The position numbers were made by a program, and so were the translations under genes. The notes beneath the pieces were generated by a model. That model saw nothing but the letters and a program-made list of their open reading frames with translations. It was not told the DNA's origin and made no database searches. A DNA stretch of 13,745 bases from Planctomycetota bacterium (GTDB taxonomy: Bacteria > Planctomycetota > Phycisphaerae > UBA1845): contig JADFOB010000007.1 in assembly GCA_022563055.1 (NCBI GenBank), positions 1 through 13,745 of the forward strand, in the 5' to 3' direction. Of this stretch, positions 7,705 to 12,513 are shown piece after piece (the stretch's first letter is position 1; each line of letters begins with the position of its first letter).

Positions 7705-7723
7705 GTCCCACCCTGGGCGGGAC
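7705..7723 (+). promoter_or_regulatory. Small hairpin in the rpsD-rpoA gap
   Basis: GTCCC at 7705-7709 can pair with GGGAC at 7719-7723, extended by a CCC/GGG pairing inside across one mismatch. It lies about 50 bases before the rpoA start. There is no run of T after it, so it is not a classical terminator. It could be an RNA-processing or translational control structure, or have no function. Confidence 0.3.
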
Positions 7724-7772
7724 ACAGGTCCGATCGGATTTGGCTTGGGAAACCTGGTTGGAGATCATCCCG

Positions 7773-8996
7773 ATGCGCATCAAGTGGCGAGGATTGGAAT
7801 TGCCGGGTCGCGTCGTCTGCGACGACGCCGTGAGCACGGACTCATACGGCCGGTTCATCGTGGAACCGTTCGAGCAGGGATTCGGCACGACCATCGGGAA
7901 TTCCTTGCGTCGTGTATTGATATCAAGCCTCGAGGGTGCGGCGGTCACGGCGATCAAGATTGACGGCGTTGCCCATGAGTTCAGCGGTCTTGACGGTGTC
8001 CTCGAGGACGTGACCGACATCGTGCTGAACGTCAAGGGTATTGTCCTGAAGCACGAGGGCTTTGGGTCGACGAAGATGACAGTCGAGCGCGAGACCGCCG
8101 GAGAAATTCGGGCGGGTGATATTGTCGCCGACCCAAACATCACCATCACCAACCCGGAGCACGTAATCGTGACCTTGACACAGGACGTGAGCTTCCGCCT
8201 CGAGATGTCCGTGGCCAGCGGGCGAGGCTACGTGACGGCGGCCAACAACCGCACACCGGAACAGGAGGTTGGGGTCATCTCGATCGACTCCGCTTTTTCC
8301 CCGGTCCTCCGCGTGCGTTTCCGAACCGAGGATATGCGCGTCGGTCAGCGAACGAACTACGATCGCCTGATCCTGGAAGTATGGACCAACGGTACCGTGT
8401 CGCCGGAGGATGCGCTGATCGAGGCAAGCATGATCCTGCGCAAGCATCTGAACCCCTTCATCACCTACCATGAAATGGGGCAGAACATAGCGCCGCTGCC
8501 ACAGGTGGCGGTGGAAGAAGGTGGTTCCGGCGACTCCGCTGCGGAGGATTTGCTGCGGAAACCCGTCTCGACGCTCGACCTTTCGGTTCGGGCGAACAAC
8601 TGTCTCGAGGCGGCGAGGATTCTCACCATTCGGGATCTGGTGACCAAGACGGAGGCGGATCTGCTCCGCGTCAGGAGCTTCGGTAAGACGTCGCTTGATG
8701 AGGTTTACGCCAAACTGGCTGAGTTGAATCTCTCGTTGGGGCTGATCATGGGCGACTCACCGGAGGAGGCGCCGACGTCGGTACAAGGCGAGCCTGGATC
8801 ATCGCCCGCCGTTGCCATGTTGGGGATGGGCGAGGTCGACACCGCTGCCGCCACGCCCCCCGCCCCGGAAGATTCGAGTTCATCCGGCAACGACACCGCC
8901 GCGTCGATGGAAGTCTTCACGATGGATGGCGACGCTGCTGGACCCCCGCCGCCCGTGGGCGGTTCTTCAGTCATAGACGAGCGAGCAAACGCATGA
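7773..8996 (+). CDS. rpoA: DNA-directed RNA polymerase subunit alpha
   Basis: The alpha dimer is the platform for assembly of RNA polymerase, and its C-terminal domain (CTD) reads UP elements and contacts activators. ATG 7773 is chosen because GGAG at 7760-7763 precedes it and the product begins MRIKWRGLELP; a TTG at 7740 is also in frame. The N-terminal domain is clear: 'GRFIVEPFEQGFGTTIGNSLRRVLISSLEG' region (residues 27-55), 'GVLEDVTDIVLNVK', and 'RVGQRTNYDRLILEVWTNGT'. The CTD spans residues about 262-326 and keeps the DNA-contact arginine (R273, E. coli R265) and N276 (N268), while the E. coli K298 position appears to be T306. A tail of about 80 residues follows (327-407), rich in Ala, Pro, Ser, Gly and acidic residues. 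At 407 residues it is much longer than the usual 310-340. It overlaps rplQ by ATGA. Confidence 0.97.
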   Translation: MRIKWRGLELPGRVVCDDAVSTDSYGRFIVEPFEQGFGTTIGNSLRRVLISSLEGAAVTAIKIDGVAHEFSGLDGVLEDVTDIVLNVKGIVLKHEGFGSTKMTVERETAGEIRAGDIVADPNITITNPEHVIVTLTQDVSFRLEMSVASGRGYVTAANNRTPEQEVGVISIDSAFSPVLRVRFRTEDMRVGQRTNYDRLILEVWTNGTVSPEDALIEASMILRKHLNPFITYHEMGQNIAPLPQVAVEEGGSGDSAAEDLLRKPVSTLDLSVRANNCLEAARILTIRDLVTKTEADLLRVRSFGKTSLDEVYAKLAELNLSLGLIMGDSPEEAPTSVQGEPGSSPAVAMLGMGEVDTAAATPPAPEDSSSSGNDTAASMEVFTMDGDAAGPPPPVGGSSVIDERANA

Positions 8997-9721
8997 GGCA
9001 CCGCATACATTATAAGAAACTCAACCGGACATCGGCGCACCGCAAGGCGCTTCAGCGCAATCTCTCGCAAAGTCTGATCGAGCATGGGAGTATCACAACG
9101 ACTCTGGCCAAGGCCAAGGACGTTCGTCCGTTTCTCGAGGGGCTCATCACCCTGGCGGTTAAGACGCGGAAGCTCTCGTCCAGTGACCCAGCCGCCTCGT
9201 TGCGGGCACGGCGCAGAATCCACCGCTTGCTCAGCGATCGCGGTATGATTCCCGCCGACCACCGGTCGACGTACGCGGAGATGTCGGATGCGGCCCGCGC
9301 CAAGACGATGCGGATGGCCAGTGGTCGGCGCCATCGCACCGGCGAACCTCGGGGGCGACTCGCTTTCACGGCCGAGTCGGTCGTCCACCGTCTCATCGAG
9401 CACGTTGCGCGGGGATTCGAGGATCGCCCCGGTGGATATACTCGCCTGATCCGCCTCCCCAAACGGCGGAAGGGGGACGACGCCAGCTTGGCAATCGTTC
9501 AACTGGTCGGTGGTGAGGACGTCCCCACATCACTGACCAAGCCGAAGAAAACCGCCCGCAGGCGGCGGGCCGATGCGCGGTACGGCGTGGCCGTCAAGGC
9601 GGCGAAAGATCGCGCCAAGGCCCAAAAATCCGCCGGCGCCACCAAGCCCGAGCCGGATCAGGACGTGGCGGCACAGGCGGACCAGCCAGCCTCGGGCGAC
9701 GAGCAGCATACCAACGAGTAG
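8993..9721 (+). CDS. rplQ: 50S ribosomal protein L17 (bL17), extended form
   Basis: bL17 lies on the solvent side of the large subunit near the exit tunnel. The N-terminal half is canonical: 'MRHRIHYKKLNRTSAHRKAL', 'NLSQSLIEHGSITTTLAKAK', 'LITLAVKTRK'. Another canonical block, 'DRPGGYTRLIRL...RKGDDASLAIVQLV', is at residues about 144-172. At 242 residues it is almost twice the usual 115-130. About 45 residues (roughly 83-128, containing 'MSDAARAKTMRMASGRRHR') are inserted before 'VVHRLIEHVARGF', and about 70 residues form a tail that is first basic (residues 183-213) and then acidic and Gln-rich (219-242). The start ATG at 8993 overlaps the rpoA stop as ATGA, implying translational coupling. 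The extension may be a lineage trait. Confidence 0.95.
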   Translation: MRHRIHYKKLNRTSAHRKALQRNLSQSLIEHGSITTTLAKAKDVRPFLEGLITLAVKTRKLSSSDPAASLRARRRIHRLLSDRGMIPADHRSTYAEMSDAARAKTMRMASGRRHRTGEPRGRLAFTAESVVHRLIEHVARGFEDRPGGYTRLIRLPKRRKGDDASLAIVQLVGGEDVPTSLTKPKKTARRRRADARYGVAVKAAKDRAKAQKSAGATKPEPDQDVAAQADQPASGDEQHTNE

Positions 9722-9751
9722 CGGGTCCGTCGCGCGCCCGCTTGCGGGAGG
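9721..9751 (+). promoter_or_regulatory. Two mutually exclusive GC hairpins between rplQ and the HIT gene
   Basis: CCCGC at 9737-9741 can pair either with GCGGG at 9721-9725 or with GCGGG at 9744-9748. The second choice partly covers the ribosome site GGGAGG (9746-9751) of the HIT gene. No T run follows. The structure could modulate translation of the downstream gene, but this is inferred from base pairing only and such short GC pairings are common in GC-rich DNA. Confidence 0.25.
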
Positions 9752-9757
9752 CTCGTC

Positions 9758-10189
9758 ATGGCACGTGACGCGAACTGTGTCTTCTGCAAGATCGTTGCGA
9801 GGGATATCCCCGCAGTCGTCGTCCACGACGATGGCGAGGTTCTTGCGTTTCTGGACGTCGGTCCGCTGGCTGACGGACATCTTCTCATCATTCCATACGA
9901 TCATTATGCCCGCCTTGTCGATGCGCCGGCTGAGCTGTGCAGTCGGATAGCTTCCGTAGTGCCCAAGCTCGGCCAAGCGCTGCTGGCGGTAACCGGGGCT
10001 GAAGGCTTCAACCTTCTCGTCAACAACGGCACGGTAGCCGGGCAGGTCGTTCCGCACGTGCACTGGCATCTGATCCCTCGGAAGACGGGCGATTCGCTGG
10101 GTTATCGTTGGAATGCCGGCAAGTACGCCCAAGGTCGCCTGGTAGAGCTCGGCGACGCCTATCAAGCGGCTCTTCGCACGGAATCGTAG
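9758..10189 (+). CDS. HIT-family nucleotide hydrolase or transferase
   Basis: HIT proteins hydrolyse or transfer nucleotidyl groups, for example from purine nucleoside phosphoramidates (Hint) or dinucleoside polyphosphates (Fhit). The 143-residue product has the full histidine triad HVHWH at residues 100-104 inside 'VVPHVHWHLIPR', with H102 as the expected catalytic residue. CVFC (C7, C10) with H49 and H100 could form the zinc site seen in many family members. 'ADGHLLIIPYDHY' and 'GFNLLVNNG' are also typical. The start is ATG 9758, with GGGAGG at 9746-9751. It is 36 bases downstream of rplQ on the same strand, so it may be read from the ribosomal operon. The exact substrate cannot be told from sequence. 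Confidence 0.92.
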   Translation: MARDANCVFCKIVARDIPAVVVHDDGEVLAFLDVGPLADGHLLIIPYDHYARLVDAPAELCSRIASVVPKLGQALLAVTGAEGFNLLVNNGTVAGQVVPHVHWHLIPRKTGDSLGYRWNAGKYAQGRLVELGDAYQAALRTES

Positions 10190-10191
10190 CA

Positions 10192-10225
10192 GCCACCCAA
10201 ACGAGGGAACACATCCAACGGTGGC
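10192..10225. terminator. Possible bidirectional hairpin between convergent genes
   Basis: GCCACC at 10192-10197 can pair with GGTGGC at 10220-10225 across a 22-base loop, in the 38-base gap between the convergent HIT and yjbQ genes. The long loop and lack of T runs make this weak; position is the main argument. Confidence 0.25.
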
Positions 10226-10227
10226 GT

Positions 10228-10650
10228 TCACTCGCCCAAGACTTGAACGATGATGCGCCGTTGCCGTGGGCGCGTGTCGAAGTCGAGCAGCACGATCTGC
10301 TGCCATGTGCCCGTCGGTATGCGGCGGTCGATCAGCGGCAGCGTGATGCTCGGACCCAGGAGCGACGCTCGCACATGCGAATGCCCGTTGTCGTCGTGCC
10401 ACGTCTGCTCATGCAGGTAAGTTCCATTCTGCGGTGCGATCCCCTCGAAGGCGGCCTCGAGATCGTGGTTGGCCAAGCCGGGCTCGAACTCGGTGGTCGT
10501 GATGCCCGCGGTCGACCCGACGACGAAGACCGTTACAGTTCCGGATAGGATTCGGCCGCCGGTGAGGCATCGCTCGACCTCTTCGGTGATGTTGACGACA
10601 TGGTTGTTACCACGCGTCGAGACCTCGAACTCGTGCGTCTGGACAGCCAT
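10228..10650 (-). CDS. yjbQ: YjbQ-family protein (UPF0047), putative secondary thiamine-phosphate synthase
   Basis: YjbQ-family proteins are small conserved proteins annotated as secondary thiamine-phosphate synthase because some can complement loss of thiE; their main physiological role is not settled. The 140-residue product matches the usual length of about 130-140. It carries the signatures 'GITTTEFEPGL' (residues 49-59), 'NGHSHVRASLLGPSITLPL' (88-106) and 'GTWQQIVLLDFDTRPRQR' (114-131). The start is ATG on the minus strand at 10648-10650. No clear ribosome binding site precedes it, so the mRNA could be leaderless or the site weak. It is convergent with the HIT gene and divergent from aroC, so it is its own transcription unit. 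Nothing nearby is a thiamine gene. Confidence 0.9.
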   Translation of the reverse strand: MAVQTHEFEVSTRGNNHVVNITEEVERCLTGGRILSGTVTVFVVGSTAGITTTEFEPGLANHDLEAAFEGIAPQNGTYLHEQTWHDDNGHSHVRASLLGPSITLPLIDRRIPTGTWQQIVLLDFDTRPRQRRIIVQVLGE

Positions 10651-10699
10651 ACATCGTGAGTGTAGCCGTTGGGAACAGCGCGTCCATCCGCCCGCCCGC

Positions 10700-10721
10700 G
10701 CGTCATGGGCGCGTCATGGGC
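10700..10721 (+). repeat. Tandem 11-base repeat in the yjbQ-aroC divergent gap
   Basis: GCGTCATGGGC occurs twice head to tail at 10700-10710 and 10711-10721. It lies between two divergent genes, so it could be a regulator site or simply a duplication; no known operator is recognised. Confidence 0.5.
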
Positions 10722-10735
10722 ACATACCGGGTAGC

Positions 10736-10764
10736 TTGTCGCCGGCTCAAACGCGCCATAGCAT
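10736..10764 (+). promoter_or_regulatory. Weak candidate sigma-70-type promoter for aroC
   Basis: TTGTCG at 10736-10741 and TAGCAT at 10759-10764 each match the -35 and -10 consensus at four of six positions, with a 17-base spacer. Transcription would start close to the aroC start codon. In GC-rich DNA such matches arise by chance. Confidence 0.2.
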
Positions 10765-10773
10765 GGGTTCGCA

Positions 10774-11937
10774 ATGGCTATGCTGGACTATAGGACGGCT
10801 GGGGAATCGCACGGAGAGGCGCTGATAACGCTTATCGAGGGGATGCCGGCGGGCGTCCGTATCGATCTGGATGCGCTCAACCTCGAGCTTGCGCGCAGGC
10901 AGGGAGGTTTCGGTCGCGGTGCGCGGATGAAGATCGAGAAGGATACCGCGCACATCCTCACCGGACTCAGACGCGGCGTAACAATTGGTTCTCCCATCGC
11001 GATTCAGATTGCCAACAAGGATTGGCGAATCGACGAGGCTCCCGCCGTGCATCGCCCGCGACCGGGGCACGCTGATCTGGCGGGAAGCATCAAGTGGCTC
11101 ACCACCGATTGCCGGGAAACGCTGGAACGTGCATCCGCCCGAGAGACGGCGGCCCGTGTGGCAGCCGGCGCGCTAGCGTGGTCCATACTTACTGAGTTTG
11201 ACGTGGAGGTCGTCGGCTACGTCGTGCAGATGGGTGACGTCGTCGCGGATGTTCCGGATGATGCCACGGTCGCCGAACTGCGGGCTGCACGCGATGCGAA
11301 CGACGTGTACTGTCCGGATGCAGCCGCAGCCAAGAGAATGATCGCGGCGATCAAACGAGCCAAGAGCGATCGTGACACGATCGGCGGGATCGTCGAAGTT
11401 CAGGTGCACGGTCATCCACCCGGCTTGGGTAGTTGCATGCGGTGGCAGGATAAGTTGGACGGTCGGTTGATGCGGGCGGTCGGTACGATCCAGGCGTTCA
11501 AGGGCGTCTCGATCGGTCTTGGTTTTGGCGTAGCCGATCGGCCGGGCAGCGAAGTCCACGACGAGATTGAGTTTGATCCGTCACTTCGTAACACGGCGAG
11601 CCTGGGCTACAAACGCCGAACCAATAACGCCGGCGGATTGGAAGGTGGCATGAGCAACGGTGCCCCGATCGTGGTTCGCGGGGCGATGAAACCGATTTCA
11701 ACGCTGCTGCGTGGTTTGCCCAGCGTCGACCTTGTATCCAAGACCGCCCAGCGGTCCGACTATGAGCGGAGCGACATCTCGGCTGTTCCCGCCGCGAGCG
11801 TCGTGGCCCAGAACGTGGTCGCCTTCGAGATCGCCCGCGCGTTTCTCGAGAAGTTCGCGGGCGACACGCTTGGCGAGGTTCGGTCGGCCTATGAGTCTTT
11901 CATGGCCGCTGCGAGGTCGCTGGGCAATACATGTTAG
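10774..11937 (+). CDS. aroC: Chorismate synthase
   Basis: This enzyme catalyses the last step of the shikimate pathway, converting 5-enolpyruvylshikimate 3-phosphate to chorismate with reduced FMN as cofactor, in the cytoplasm. The 387-residue product contains the N-terminal signature 'TAGESHGEAL' (residues 8-17), 'RQGGFGRGARM', 'RPRPGHADLAGSIKW' (94-108), 'ERASARETAARVAAGA' (118-133), 'RTNNAGGLEGGMSNGAPI' (282-299) and 'ERSDISAVPAASVV' (331-344). Length matches the 360-400 residue family. ATG 10774 and ATG 10780 are both possible; the second gives MLDYRTAGESHG, closer to homologues. Neither has a strong ribosome site. No other aro genes are adjacent. Confidence 0.97.
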   Translation: MAMLDYRTAGESHGEALITLIEGMPAGVRIDLDALNLELARRQGGFGRGARMKIEKDTAHILTGLRRGVTIGSPIAIQIANKDWRIDEAPAVHRPRPGHADLAGSIKWLTTDCRETLERASARETAARVAAGALAWSILTEFDVEVVGYVVQMGDVVADVPDDATVAELRAARDANDVYCPDAAAAKRMIAAIKRAKSDRDTIGGIVEVQVHGHPPGLGSCMRWQDKLDGRLMRAVGTIQAFKGVSIGLGFGVADRPGSEVHDEIEFDPSLRNTASLGYKRRTNNAGGLEGGMSNGAPIVVRGAMKPISTLLRGLPSVDLVSKTAQRSDYERSDISAVPAASVVAQNVVAFEIARAFLEKFAGDTLGEVRSAYESFMAAARSLGNTC

Positions 11938-11954
11938 TGCGTTCTGCGCCTTCA

Positions 11955-12199
11955 TGTGGCGGCCGCCCCCCGTGGCGGACGTAGGACGCGATTGGCCTTG
12001 GGCTTGGCTGTAGCAAGAAAGACCGCCACGCGAAATGGAGAATGCTGTAGTGGCGCACATTGCAGATGGCATGACTATGATCACAAGCCGAGCCTGCAGG
12101 CTTTGGAGCATTGTCGGTTCTTGCGCAGCGGTTTGGGTGTGCAGGGCAAAGCCGGAGGCCAACGACATAGTACGGCCGCCACGGGGGGCGGCCGCTACA
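11955..12199. repeat. Imperfect inverted-repeat element, MITE-like
   Basis: The stretch from the aroC stop to the tRNA holds no convincing gene. It contains two inverted arms. 11955-11983 and 12171-12199 are 29 bases each and match at 27 positions when one is reverse-complemented; the shared core is GCGGCCGCCCCCCGTGGCGG. Ungapped similarity continues inward, with TTGGCCT at 11992-11998 against AGGCCAA at 12156-12162 and GGCTT at 12001-12005 against AAGCC at 12149-12153. Further inside, GCAAGAA (12013-12019) faces TTCTTGC (12118-12124), and AGCCTGCAGGCT at 12091-12102 is a perfect palindrome. No target-site duplication is evident. This is consistent with a miniature inverted-repeat transposable element or another dispersed palindromic repeat; it lacks a transposase. 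The element could also fold as a long RNA hairpin. Confidence 0.6.
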
Positions 12200-12268
12200 C
12201 CATAGCGAACTTTACTTTTGCCTGCTAAGGACGACCGCGCGGGTGTGAAGCTCGCGGATCGGGGCGCT

Positions 12269-12352
12269 GCGGCTGTGGCGGAATTGGCAGACGCGCTAGA
12301 CTTAGGATCTAGTGGCCGAAAGGTCGTGGAGGTTCGAGTCCTCTCAGCCGCA
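12269..12352 (+). tRNA. tRNA-Leu, anticodon UAG
   Basis: An 84-base class II tRNA with a long variable arm. The acceptor stem is GCGGCTG (12269-12275) paired with CAGCCGC (12345-12351), discriminator base A at 12352. The anticodon stem CTAGA/TCTAG encloses the loop CTTAGGA (12301-12307), with anticodon TAG at 12303-12305 reading leucine CUA codons and other CUN by wobble. The T arm is GGAGG-TTCGAGT-CCTCT. The variable arm TGGCCGAAAGGTCGT forms a stem (GGCC/GGTC type), as expected for leucine. The D arm region is GCGGAATTGGCAGACGCGC. The 3' CCA is not encoded. No clear promoter is visible upstream. Confidence 0.96.
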
Positions 12353-12412
12353 ATCGGGTTTTGATGCGAAGAAAGAGTGTACCCGTTCACGGGGTAGGGG
12401 GCGGTGTTCCAA

Positions 12413-12425
12413 GTCCCGTAGGGAC
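12413..12425 (+). repeat. Small palindrome GTCCCGTAGGGAC, possible dispersed repeat
   Basis: GTCCC and GGGAC pair around the loop GTA. It is followed by AGCCC...GGGCT pairing (12437-12455 region) and preceded by TACCC...GGGTA near 12380-12396. From memory, closely similar strings recur many times in planctomycete and related genomes as REP-like dispersed repeats; this cannot be verified from one copy. Confidence 0.4.
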
Positions 12426-12456
12426 GGCACGAGAATAGCCCAGACATGGAGGGCTT

Positions 12457-12486
12457 GTCGGTTTAATCGGCTTCGATTAAATCGAC
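12457..12486. repeat. 13-base-pair hairpin upstream of the IS66 end
   Basis: The arms at 12457-12469 and 12474-12486 are complementary at 12 of 13 positions, the odd one being a G-T pair, with the 4-base loop GCTT. The sequence is AT-richer than its surroundings (TTTAATCG/CGATTAAA). There is no T run, so a terminator for the tRNA is possible but unproven. Confidence 0.5.
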
Positions 12487-12513
12487 ACGCATTGGAGGGT
12501 GCTTTGTCCCATG

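Noticed and set aside
7740..7772. TTG start for rpoA giving 11 more residues
   Set aside because: ATG 7773 has GGAG at a good distance and begins with the usual alpha N-terminus.
11698..12447. Minus-strand open frame of 249 codons across the aroC end, the inverted repeat and the tRNA
   Set aside because: It runs antisense to aroC and through a tRNA gene; no recognisable domain.
11938..12513. CRISPR array
   Set aside because: The repeats here are inverted, not regularly spaced direct repeats, and no cas gene is nearby.
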